The notes under the pieces: generated by a model
The model's input: only the letters and a program-made list of their open reading frames with translations
Databases searched by the model: none
What the model was told of the DNA's origin: nothing
Shown here: positions 9,522 through 17,800 of the stretch, in pieces
Position numbering within the stretch: position 1 is the stretch's first letter
Layout: every line of letters starts with the position of its first letter
Made by a program: the position numbers and the translations under genes
Assembly (NCBI GenBank): GCA_963745175.1
Contig: CAVUWK010000005.1
Location: forward strand, 124,001 to 188,000
Source: Bog-473 sp963745175
GTDB taxonomy: Bacteria; Actinomycetota; Acidimicrobiia; Acidimicrobiales; RAAP-2
Reading direction: 5' to 3'
Length of the DNA: 64,000 nucleotides

Positions 9522-10787
9522 CTAGCCCGGCTCAGCCCCATCGTCTTGGGCAGTGCGCAGCCGCCTGGCCAGCGTCTGGAGCAAGTTCCAAGCGATGGTC
9601 GCGTTCTGCTGCACGAGCGGTCGAAACTCCCAATAGGTAAGCCCGTAGCACACGAGTTCGGTATCCGCGGTGACCGTGGCCGATCGCGCACCCTCATCGA
9701 TGAGCGCGATCTCCCCGAAGTAATCACCGGCCGACAGCGTGGCCCGCTGCTGTCCACCGGCCGAGACGGTTGCCTGGCCCGACTCAATCACGAAGAATGC
9801 CGCGCCACCCGTGCCCTCCTTGGTAATCGTCTCGCCTGGGGCAAAGCGGCGTTGCTTGAACAGGGCAGCGATGCCTTCAGTGTCGCGTGGGCTCATATTG
9901 GCAAAGAGCGGCACCCGCTCAATCACCTCGACCGGTCGCTTGCCACCAGCGGACGTTGTCGATCGCACCGGTGACCCTGCTCGCGTGACCGCTCGGCACT
10001 GCAGCAGATAGATCTCTCCTTCTGCGAGCGCCCACTCGATGTCGCGCGCCGGTCCAAAGATCTGTTCGCACTGGTCGGCGAGATCATTGAGTTGTGTCAG
10101 CAGATCGTCGTCAAGACAGAGCATCTCAACCCGTTCCGCTTCGACATCCTCTTCGAAGGTGCCGCCATCGGAGGCGGCGCGGATCGCGACCTTCTTGACA
10201 CCGGGTGTGCGCTCGAGCACCTTGCCGTCCCGATCCATGCGGAAGCTGTCGGGGATGACACGGCCGGCTACCACCACCTCGCCGAGCCCCCAACTCGCTT
10301 CGATGAGCCTTTCGTCAGCACCATTGATCGGGTTCTGCGTGAAGAGGACTCCCGCGACGTCGGGACTGAGAAGTGATTGGACCACGACACCGATACTCGG
10401 CCGCGTGAAGAGACCCACACGCTGGCGGTACGTGATCGCCGAGTCAGAGTTGGCCGACCACCAGATCTCCTGAACCGCCGCACGCACGTCGTCCACGGAA
10501 GGCACGTTGAGAAGCGTGAGGTGCTGGCCGGCGAAGCTCGCGTCCGCACCGTCCTCGTCGACCGCAGACGAGCGCACCGCGAGAGGTCCAGCGAGGGGAC
10601 GGGCCGCCATGGTCAACTCCGCTACCGCCGCCTCGTGACCCGCGGCCACAAGGTCGACAATCGAGCCCGAGAGTGCGATTCCGGCGGGAATCCTCAACCC
10701 GGAGCGCGCCGCGGCGCCCAACCCAGTCGCCTTCGCCCCAAACAGCGATTCATCGTGGGCGTCCTCAAGCGGGACGATCTCCCTCAC
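9522..10787 (-). CDS. PEP-synthase-type ATP-grasp subunit fused to a cyclic-nucleotide-binding domain
   Basis: Residues 1 to about 285 match the N-terminal ATP-binding half of PEP synthase, pyruvate phosphate dikinase and rifampin phosphotransferase: AVRSSAVDEDGADASFAGQH, FTQNPINGADERLIEAS, and EIYLLQCRAVT at the end of the fold. Residues 300-410 form a CAP-type cyclic-nucleotide-binding domain, including FGEIALIDEGARSATV with the conserved Glu and Arg of the phosphate-binding cassette. There is no swivelling His domain; it is in the partner gene, which overlaps by 4 bases (GTG start). This is the layout of phenylphosphate synthase subunit 2, with a cNMP sensor where that enzyme has a separate CBS-domain subunit. 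Substrate unknown. Confidence 0.85.
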   Translation of the reverse strand: MREIVPLEDAHDESLFGAKATGLGAAARSGLRIPAGIALSGSIVDLVAAGHEAAVAELTMAARPLAGPLAVRSSAVDEDGADASFAGQHLTLLNVPSVDDVRAAVQEIWWSANSDSAITYRQRVGLFTRPSIGVVVQSLLSPDVAGVLFTQNPINGADERLIEASWGLGEVVVAGRVIPDSFRMDRDGKVLERTPGVKKVAIRAASDGGTFEEDVEAERVEMLCLDDDLLTQLNDLADQCEQIFGPARDIEWALAEGEIYLLQCRAVTRAGSPVRSTTSAGGKRPVEVIERVPLFANMSPRDTEGIAALFKQRRFAPGETITKEGTGGAAFFVIESGQATVSAGGQQRATLSAGDYFGEIALIDEGARSATVTADTELVCYGLTYWEFRPLVQQNATIAWNLLQTLARRLRTAQDDGAEPG

Positions 10788-12421
10788 GCGTACACCGTGA
10801 CCTCACCGGCGTCGCCATCTACTCGTACCCGCGTGCCGTCCGGAATCCGGTCGGTTGCGTCACGCGTTCCAACCACACCAGGGATCCCGTACTCACGCGC
10901 CACGATGGCCGAGTGCGAAAGCAGACCGCCCGAGTCGGTGACGATCGCTCCAAGCAGCGGCAGGAGGATGTTGAACGCCTCGGTGGTCGACTCCGTCACG
11001 AGCACGTCACCCTGCACGATCCGGTCGAACTCGGACGGACCCGAGATGAGCCGAACTACGCCTTCGTAGACACCACCGCTGGCAGCGAGGCCGCGCAGCA
11101 CATTCTCCTCGTGCGGCGCCTCGGAACTCCCGAAGAGCTCGCCCATTGCGATACCCATAGCGCGCATGACCCTCGCGATACCCGGCGGCAAGCCGGACGG
11201 GTCAGGCGGGGGTGGTGCTGGCGGCCCGAGTGATGCCGGAGCTTCCTTGGCCGATCTCGAGCTCCGGTCAATGAAACGCTGTTGCAGTTCGTCCGCAGAC
11301 GGCCCGCCCTGGCCGACCACCAGCGAGCACATCTCCTCGAAGTCGGCGTCGACGAAATGCTCGGGGTCGTGCACTCGGCCTTTGGTCTGGAGCCGGTGAC
11401 CCGCCATGATCACCGCACGACGCATGATCCCTGAAGCCCAGATGTCACTGAAGACTCCGCGTTCGTCCCGCAGTCGGTACATGAGACGCGCTTCGCCGAG
11501 GAGTTCGTCGAATTCGGTACGGTGCTGGTCCGGCACCTGCCTTCGGATGTCGGCGATCCGCGCGTCGACATTGCTCGCATCACTACCTGCGCCGTCAACG
11601 GAGGATCGGATGGAACGGAGCAGGACATCGGGCAACTCGAGCGCATATCGCCCGGAAATGTCGAAGCCGTCAAGAAGTCGACACCCGACGAGGTCCAGAT
11701 AGCCCGACGTGGCCGTGCCGACGTCCCCGCCAAATGCGGACAATTCTGCGAGGACCTTGCTCGGTTCGCCGGCCGAGTCGAGTAGGGCGCGGGCGGACGC
11801 GTCCTCGGTGATCGCCACGATCAGTCGCTCGAGTTGGCCCGACGCACCGGCTGAGACCGGAGCTGCGCCGCGCATCATCGCGAGCACATCGGACGATGCG
11901 ACGCTGGTCCAGGTCCCCACATGCGCCAGCAGGTCACCCACCGGCAGCATCGCCGAACCCGTAAATCGCATGTGCTGATAGATCATGCGGCCATGGTGCT
12001 CCCGACAACGGGTCAGGTATGCGACCAACCCTTCGTCGGAGAGACCACTGACGTCGACTGACTGCAGCTCGCGGTGGACTTTGATCGCGGCAGGCTTCGC
12101 CGTTTCGTCCCATTCCCGAAGCTGTTCGCGCCAGACCTTCTGGTCCCATACCACCTCCGCACGGGCGAAGCGTTGCGGGACCTCCTCCTCCGACACGGGG
12201 TGCATCGCGTTGTACGCGAAACCGTTGACGTACTGGGTCTCCATCGACTCGATGAGCGCTCCGTAATACCCCATGAACTCACTCGTACCGCGGCGAAAAG
12301 GCTCCGGATGCATCTCCGACCAGTACCGCGTCACCGGGCGCGGGAAGTGCACTGGATCCAAATTCCACGAACCCGGACCCGGAGGCTCGAAGTGTTGCGC
12401 CGGCGTCGCCTGTTTGGACAT
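10784..12421 (-). CDS. PEP-utilising phosphohistidine swivel subunit of a split dikinase (phenylphosphate-synthase/RPH-like)
   Basis: 545 residues. The N-terminal and central parts look like the acceptor-binding region of rifampin phosphotransferases and PEP-utilising enzymes (PGPGSWNLDPVHFPRPVT). The C-terminal 90 residues are the mobile phosphohistidine domain, with the catalytic His in GGLLSHSAIVAREYGIPGVV. A linker rich in Pro precedes it. The start at 12421 has GGGAGG 8 bases upstream; a longer frame runs to 12559 without family similarity. It has no ATP-grasp domain, so it should need the downstream overlapping partner to be phosphorylated. The acceptor (phenol-like, antibiotic or pyruvate) cannot be read from sequence. 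Confidence 0.83.
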   Translation of the reverse strand: MSKQATPAQHFEPPGPGSWNLDPVHFPRPVTRYWSEMHPEPFRRGTSEFMGYYGALIESMETQYVNGFAYNAMHPVSEEEVPQRFARAEVVWDQKVWREQLREWDETAKPAAIKVHRELQSVDVSGLSDEGLVAYLTRCREHHGRMIYQHMRFTGSAMLPVGDLLAHVGTWTSVASSDVLAMMRGAAPVSAGASGQLERLIVAITEDASARALLDSAGEPSKVLAELSAFGGDVGTATSGYLDLVGCRLLDGFDISGRYALELPDVLLRSIRSSVDGAGSDASNVDARIADIRRQVPDQHRTEFDELLGEARLMYRLRDERGVFSDIWASGIMRRAVIMAGHRLQTKGRVHDPEHFVDADFEEMCSLVVGQGGPSADELQQRFIDRSSRSAKEAPASLGPPAPPPPDPSGLPPGIARVMRAMGIAMGELFGSSEAPHEENVLRGLAASGGVYEGVVRLISGPSEFDRIVQGDVLVTESTTEAFNILLPLLGAIVTDSGGLLSHSAIVAREYGIPGVVGTRDATDRIPDGTRVRVDGDAGEVTVYA

Positions 12422-12722
12422 CTGTGGCCTCCCCTGGATCGGCGTCGAGCACAGTCCGCCCCTGCGCGTGGTAATCCTCACGGGTTGCGAATGATCCGTC
12501 AAGCACCAACGAAACCCGGTCTCATCGGCGGACATCAATTCAACCCGGCGGGCACTCACGCGCTGGCATCATGGGATTGCAGCGTGGCGGTGATGAGTCG
12601 CAACCCTCTCTAGCCGCCACCACCCCCAGAGCCGCTCGACGGCGAGACCGAAGAGCCATTCAGAGACACACAGCCGTATCCCATGACAAAGAGAACCATG
12701 TCTAGGTCGTCCTCGGCGCTTC
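12422..12722. other. Upstream region of the split dikinase operon, 301 bases
   Basis: No convincing gene seen; the short frames here lack family features. It should contain the promoter of the minus-strand dikinase operon, but I cannot point to a clear motif. Confidence 0.4.
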
Positions 12723-13043
12723 TCAGACGACTGCCGGCTCCTGGGAATCCCCTGGGGGAAGTGTGCCGGTGACGGCCTTCCAACCGATAGCGGCAATGCG
12801 GGCGCTCACCATCTTGGCGATGGCGAGGCCGATGCCGGCAGCAGCCGCCCACAGCAGGGCGTCCGGCCACGAAAATCGTGGGTTTGTGGAATCGAACGGG
12901 GTAGGCGGTGCAGTATCCTTGCGGACGGCCTTATACGTCGCCCTAATGCACTTGCGGGCGAGCAACCCGCCAAGCATGCCGGTGATGGTGGAGACCAGTT
13001 TCCACATCCGTTCGCGCCCAGGCATATCGGGCGCCTTTCCCAT
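12723..13043 (-). CDS. DUF4235 small membrane protein
   Basis: 106 residues with the DUF4235 pattern: a start like WKLVSTITGMLGGLLARKCI, a charged middle, and a second hydrophobic helix (ALLWAAAAGIGLAIAKMVSA) followed by WKAVTG. This is a common actinobacterial two-helix membrane protein of unknown function. The ATG at 13043 is chosen over a TTG four codons earlier; an internal ATG at 13007 also fits the family length. Confidence 0.75.
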   Translation of the reverse strand: MGKAPDMPGRERMWKLVSTITGMLGGLLARKCIRATYKAVRKDTAPPTPFDSTNPRFSWPDALLWAAAAGIGLAIAKMVSARIAAIGWKAVTGTLPPGDSQEPAVV

Positions 13044-13511
13044 GGACACGCCCAAAATCTACTCTTCTCACAGTCTGACCGTCTCCACAGATCTCTGATT
13101 TTGGGGGAAGGCGTGGGTCGGCGCTCTGGTGGGGGCCTTTAGGTCGTCCCGGACCTGTTGGGCGAGACCACCGAGCCTTGATCTGCAGTGAACGACAACC
13201 CCAATTCGTTGTCACTGTCACCTGAACTGCGTGGTTGTCAACCATTTCGCGCAAAGGTTGATGCGATAGCAGGGGTCAGGATTCCCGGGCTGACTCTTTC
13301 AAAGATGCTCGCCCGTGCCACTCACCTGCCTCTTTACTCGGAGGAGGTCGACTCCACGGGTGAACAGACGGCAACATTCCCCAAGCGTTCACGCACCCTT
13401 GCGCCCATCGTTGCGCTGAACCGCGATCGACAACTCGACGGTCGATCGCGCGTTCTCCCCCGGGCAGACGCCCACTGGATCCGTCGCTGGAAGGACAGTA
13501 AGAACGGAGCC
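13044..13511. other. Divergent intergenic region, 468 bases
   Basis: The MFS reading frame stays open back to 13188, but these 108 codons show no transporter or domain similarity and are rich in Arg/Ser. I read this as upstream DNA for the divergent DUF4235 and MFS genes. No clear operator seen. Confidence 0.4.
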
Positions 13512-14906
13512 ATGGCGAATCCTGTCGAGACCGGAAGGATGGCTCCGGCGCTACGGCGCATGCTTCTTCCACTCGCCCTCGCCCAGTTCATCTGCAGCTT
13601 CGCCGGCTCCAACATGAACGTCATGATCAATGACATCAGCGAGGATCTGCACACGACGGTCCAGGGCGTCCAGATCGCGATCACTCTGTTCTTGCTGGTC
13701 ATGGCGGCACTTATGATCCCGGGCGGCAAGCTGACCGATCGGTGGGGCCGAAAACGCTGCTTCACGATGGGTCTTTCCATCTATGCCGTGGGCGCGGTCC
13801 TCAGTGCCGTCGCCCCCGGCCTCGGGGTCCTGATCCTCGGGAACTCGATCCTCGAAGGGGTGGGTACCGCCCTCCTCATTCCCCCCGTCTACATCCTCAC
13901 GACCATGCTCTTCCACGATCTCAGGTCCCGGGCACAGGCGTTCGGCATTATCAGCGGCATGGGTGGGATCGGTGCCGCCACCGGTCCCCTGATCGGGGGG
14001 TTCATCACTACGACCATCACCTGGCGGGCCGCCTTCGTGTTTCAAGCCGTCGTGGTCGCCCTCATCGTGCTGCTCAGCCGCCGCATTCATGATCCGTTGC
14101 CGGCGGACCCCACTCGCCCGTTCGACCTTGTAGGGGCGATTCTATCGGCGGTTGGCCTGGTGACACTGGTCGTTGGGATCATGGCGGCCGATAACAACCT
14201 GGTCGTCTGCGCGTTCCTCATCGTCGCCGGTGCGCTCATCATCTTCGGCTTCTTCGCCTGGGTCCGAAGCCGTGAACGCGTCGGGAAAGAGGCGCTGCTC
14301 TCGACACAGCTCTTTCGCAACCACACGTCGAACCTCGGACTCGTGACCCAGAACGTGCAGTGGCTGATGCTCATGGGAACGTCATTCGTCGTTTCCGCCT
14401 ATCTTCAGGTCGTGCGGGGGTACAGCGCCATCAAGACAGGTGTGATCTTCACCGCGGCCACCTTGGGCATCTTGGTGTCCTCGCTGGCAGCCGGCGCACT
14501 GGCGAAGCGCTTTCAGCAGCGAACGTTGATCCTGGTCGGGTTCGTGACCACGATCGCAGGTGTGGTTTTCCTTCTCCTCATCGTGAAGCACTCGCCGAGC
14601 GAATGGGCCTTCGCGCCCGGGCTGCTGCTCATCGGGTTGGGCCTTGGGGTGATGCTCACCCCCTCGGTCAATGTGGTCCAGTCCGCCTTCCCAGAGGACC
14701 AGCAGAGCGAGATCTCTGGGTTGTCCCGCTGCGTGTCGAACCTGGGCTCGTCACTGGGTACGGCCATTGCCGGCACCATCCTGATTTCCGGACTGACCGA
14801 CCCGACGCGGTCCTATGCCCTTGCCATGGTCGCGGTTGGCGCGGTCGGATTTATCGGCCTTGGCGTCACAATCTTCCTACGCACTCCTGAGCGTGCGACG
14901 GCGTAG
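13512..14906 (+). CDS. MFS drug-efflux transporter, DHA2 (14-helix) type
   Basis: 464 residues. Proton-driven export of small toxic compounds across the cell membrane is the usual role. The MFS signature between helices 2 and 3 is GGKLTDRWGRKRCF, and the motif-C region GISGMGGIGAATGPLIGG-like sequence in helix 5 marks antiporters. About 13-14 hydrophobic segments are visible. The start at 13512 is where the family-like sequence begins (MANPVETGRMAPALRRML). No adjacent regulator is visible. Substrate unknown. Confidence 0.88.
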   Translation: MANPVETGRMAPALRRMLLPLALAQFICSFAGSNMNVMINDISEDLHTTVQGVQIAITLFLLVMAALMIPGGKLTDRWGRKRCFTMGLSIYAVGAVLSAVAPGLGVLILGNSILEGVGTALLIPPVYILTTMLFHDLRSRAQAFGIISGMGGIGAATGPLIGGFITTTITWRAAFVFQAVVVALIVLLSRRIHDPLPADPTRPFDLVGAILSAVGLVTLVVGIMAADNNLVVCAFLIVAGALIIFGFFAWVRSRERVGKEALLSTQLFRNHTSNLGLVTQNVQWLMLMGTSFVVSAYLQVVRGYSAIKTGVIFTAATLGILVSSLAAGALAKRFQQRTLILVGFVTTIAGVVFLLLIVKHSPSEWAFAPGLLLIGLGLGVMLTPSVNVVQSAFPEDQQSEISGLSRCVSNLGSSLGTAIAGTILISGLTDPTRSYALAMVAVGAVGFIGLGVTIFLRTPERATA

Positions 14907-15097
14907 ACGTCACCGAGCTAAGAACGTCGCTGTGCTCGTTGGGGCGTGGCAAGCTCTTCCTCCAAGCCCAACGGCAGCGACCCCAGTCCAGAAGCTGGAA
15001 AACGCTGGGAATCGCCGAAATGGGTGCCGTAGCGCTTGCCGCGTCGCTGGAGTACCTTTCGATCAGAGACCGTTCGCTGACCCGAAAGGGACCACCA

Positions 15098-15535
15098 ATG
15101 GCTAACAAAACAGAACCACTGGGACCGATCAGTTATGTGGTCGTCGAGTTCCCCGGCAACAAGATGACAGGCGAAGGGTTCGCGTCCCTTCTGGAACTCG
15201 TCGACCGGGGGATCATCCGGATCCTCGACCTCATGTTCGTGACCCGGGACTCCGATGGCTCGGTGCGGGCGCTCGAGCTCCAGGACATCGATCACGACGG
15301 GCAGTTCGACCTCGCCGTCTTCGCAGGTGCGTCGTCGGGTCTGCTGGGCGAGAGCGATCTCTCTGAGGCGGCATCGGTGATCGAACCAGGCTCGGCGGCC
15401 GGGATCCTGATCTTCGAGAACCGCTGGGCGACGCCATTCATACGGGCGTTGCGTCGTGGCGAGGCCGAGCTTGTCGCCGCCGGCTATATCCCCCAAAATG
15501 ACCTCGCCGCAGCGCTCGATGCGGCCGAAGCCTGA
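15098..15535 (+). CDS. DUF6325 family protein
   Basis: 145 residues starting GPISYVVVEFPGN and containing LVDRGIIRILDLMFV and PGSAAGILIFENRWA, the pattern of the actinobacterial DUF6325 family (related to DUF1269-like membrane-stress proteins). A DIDHDGQFDLAVF segment has the DxDxDG form of a calcium-binding loop. AAAGGGA precedes the start. It is the first of three short, closely spaced plus-strand genes with a SHOCT protein. Role unknown. Confidence 0.75.
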   Translation: MANKTEPLGPISYVVVEFPGNKMTGEGFASLLELVDRGIIRILDLMFVTRDSDGSVRALELQDIDHDGQFDLAVFAGASSGLLGESDLSEAASVIEPGSAAGILIFENRWATPFIRALRRGEAELVAAGYIPQNDLAAALDAAEA

Positions 15536-15567
15536 TCCAATGAGCTGATCCAACGAAAGGACAGACC

Positions 15568-15852
15568 ATGCCACTTCTCCGCGGTATCGCACGCACCGCA
15601 GCCATCGCCGGCACGGCCACCGCGGTGTCCAACCGTGTCTCGCGTCGGCAGCAAAATCGATGGGCGCAACAGGAGGACCAGCAGTACGCGCAACAACAAC
15701 AGCAGCAGTACGCCCCCCCGCCGGCATCGGCACAAGCGCTCCCTCCGGACCCAATCGCGCAACTGAAAGGCCTCGCGGACCTCAAGTCTCAGGGCATCCT
15801 CACCCAAGCCGAATTCGATGCTCAGAAAGCAAAGATCCTCGCCGCGTCCTGA
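15568..15852 (+). CDS. SHOCT-domain small protein
   Basis: 94 residues. A basic N-terminal helix, a Gln-rich linker (about residues 30-50), then a C-terminal SHOCT motif: DPIAQLKGLADLKSQGILTQ followed by AEFDAQKAKILA. SHOCT is a short two-helix oligomerisation module. It starts 32 bases after the DUF6325 gene with an AAAGGA ribosome-binding site; the pairing of DUF6325 and SHOCT recurs in actinobacteria as far as I know. Function unknown. Confidence 0.8.
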   Translation: MPLLRGIARTAAIAGTATAVSNRVSRRQQNRWAQQEDQQYAQQQQQQYAPPPASAQALPPDPIAQLKGLADLKSQGILTQAEFDAQKAKILAAS

Positions 15853-15902
15853 ACGAATCCGCACCGAAAATGGCTCTGATCCCAATGAAAGACGGACTAG
15901 GC

Positions 15903-16268
15903 ATGAGCAGCGTTGAAGAAGGTGACTCCTCGGGAGCCATCGACGGAGATCCTCCGGCATTTGCAGACGACGAAGACTCGGTGACCGTGCTGGCAGTTGC
16001 CTCGATGGCATTGTCCGGACTGGGGTTTCTCACTCTGCTTCGATTGGCTGACAGGAGAGACCGAGCTCCAGCGAGCGCACTCGGCCTGTTCTTCACAACT
16101 TCGCTCGCCACAATCACCGGCACGGTGTTCGGTCTTGTGGCGGCAACTCGGGCCACCGACTCGAAACAACCCGGCAAGGGATTACTTCTCGGAGCCTCTG
16201 GGGCAGTGCTCGGCGTCATCACAACAATCCTGAACATCAACTGGATGAGGACGAGACGCCGCATCTAG
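15903..16268 (+). CDS. Small membrane protein, DUF4190-like
   Basis: 121 residues. An acidic N-terminus (about 35 residues) is followed by three hydrophobic segments (VLAVASMALSGLGFLTLLRL; ALGLFFTTSLATITGTVFGL; GLLLGASGAVLGVITTIL). The layout resembles DUF4190-type membrane proteins. In-frame ATGs at 15870 and 15885 are alternatives; 15903 is preferred because the sequence before it resembles the ribosome-binding region of the SHOCT gene. It ends 4 bases before tRNA-Asn on the other strand. Confidence 0.6.
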   Translation: MSSVEEGDSSGAIDGDPPAFADDEDSVTVLAVASMALSGLGFLTLLRLADRRDRAPASALGLFFTTSLATITGTVFGLVAATRATDSKQPGKGLLLGASGAVLGVITTILNINWMRTRRRI

Positions 16269-16272
16269 CAAG

Positions 16273-16344
<72 letters not shown>

Positions 16345-16425
16345 AGGGTCGAGAAAACAGACCCCGAACGATATCAGCGGCCCACACCGCCATCGTTGAG
16401 GCCGAAGCCCGAATTTCAGGCGCGA

Positions 16426-17781
16426 TCAGGACTCTTCGAGGTAGTCCCTGAGGAGGTGGGCGGCATCTGGCCGGCGCAACTTCGCCAGCGTCTTGGATTC
16501 GATCTGGCGCACCCGCTCCCGCGTCACCCCGAACTCCCTGCCGACCTCTTCGAGAGTCCGGATCTTGCCGTCGTCGAGACCGAAGCGCAGACGCACCACG
16601 TCCTGCTCACGCTCGGACAGATGCCCAAGCGCCTCTCGCACCGCAGCGTCCAACAGCGAGCGCGTTGCCGCGTCGTCGGGGACCACCGCTCCCCTGTCTT
16701 CGATCAGGTCGGACAGGTTGAAGTCGTCCTCGTCGCCCACCGGCTGCTCGAGTGAGACCGTGTCCTGGTTGATGCGCAGGATCTCGCGCACGCGCTCCAT
16801 TGGGAGCTCCACCCGCAGCGCCACCTCTTCGATCGTCGGCTCGCGTCCGAGTTCCTGCAAGAGCTGGCGCTGCGCCCACACCACTTTGTTGATCGTCTCG
16901 ACCATGTGCACCGGGATGCGGATGGTGCGCGCCTGATCCGCGATCGCCCGGGTGATGGCCTGGCGGATCCACCACGTGGCATACGTCGAGAACTTGAACC
17001 CCTTGGTGTGATCGAACTTGTCGACCGCCCGCATCAGTCCGAGGTTGCCTTCCTGAATCAGATCGAGGAAGGCCAGCCCGCGGTTGCGGTAGCGCTTGGC
17101 GATCGAGACGACGAGACGCAGGTTGGCCTCGATGAGCTCGTCCTTCGCTTTGAGCCCGTTGCGCTTGAGCCGCTTGCAGCGGGCGATCCCGCCAGCGTCG
17201 AGCAGGTCCGTCTCAGGCCCCTCGCCGGCCAGGGCGAGCTCGTGGGCGACCAGTCTGGCCGCCGCGGCATTGCCCTCTTCAATCGCCTTGGCGATCTCCA
17301 CCTCGAGCTCGGCATTGAGCAGCGGAACCCGACCGATCTCCTTGAGATACGTGTGCACCGGGTCCTCAGAGCTGCCGCTCGTATCACCGCTCGAGGCGGT
17401 CCGCTTCCCGTTCGCCTCGCGGCGTGCGTCCGCCCGAACCGCACCGTTGGACTTGGGGACAGCCCTCTCTGCCTTCGGCGGCGTCACCTCGAGGACGAGG
17501 TCTTCTTCTTCGTCTGCGACAAGCGCAACACCTTCGGCCGTGACGTGATCGATGAGCGTTGTGAGCACCTCTGGCGTCAACTCCACCGTGTGCAGCGCTT
17601 CGATCAGTTCTGCCTGCGTCAGTTGACCTTTCTGGCGACCCGTTGCGAGCGCCGCTTCGAAGTCGACCTGCGACACGCCGGGTGGGAGCGCGACATGCGA
17701 GATGGGTGCCAGCGAATCGGAGGGCGCGTCCGACAAGTCGACGCCGCTTTCGTCGATCGCGACTGCAGACTCTTCGCTCAC
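16426..17781 (-). CDS. rpoD: Primary RNA polymerase sigma factor (sigma-70, RpoD/SigA)
   Basis: 451 residues. Directs core RNA polymerase to housekeeping promoters. It has an acidic region 1, region 1.2 (HTYLKEIGRVPLL), a complete region 2 (YATWWIRQAITRAIADQART), region 3, and region 4 with the -35 binding helix (VTRERVRQIESKTLAKLRR). A short insertion with LDAGGIARCKRLKRNGLKAK lies before region 2.1. GTG start. It follows dnaG by 19 bases on the same strand, the classic macromolecular-synthesis pairing. Confidence 0.96.
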   Translation of the reverse strand: MSEESAVAIDESGVDLSDAPSDSLAPISHVALPPGVSQVDFEAALATGRQKGQLTQAELIEALHTVELTPEVLTTLIDHVTAEGVALVADEEEDLVLEVTPPKAERAVPKSNGAVRADARREANGKRTASSGDTSGSSEDPVHTYLKEIGRVPLLNAELEVEIAKAIEEGNAAAARLVAHELALAGEGPETDLLDAGGIARCKRLKRNGLKAKDELIEANLRLVVSIAKRYRNRGLAFLDLIQEGNLGLMRAVDKFDHTKGFKFSTYATWWIRQAITRAIADQARTIRIPVHMVETINKVVWAQRQLLQELGREPTIEEVALRVELPMERVREILRINQDTVSLEQPVGDEDDFNLSDLIEDRGAVVPDDAATRSLLDAAVREALGHLSEREQDVVRLRFGLDDGKIRTLEEVGREFGVTRERVRQIESKTLAKLRRPDAAHLLRDYLEES

Positions 17782-17800
17782 CCTCGCCCTGCCAACGTTG

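Noticed and set aside
13188..13511. N-terminal extension of the MFS transporter
   Set aside because: The 108 added codons have no transporter features; family-like sequence starts at 13512.
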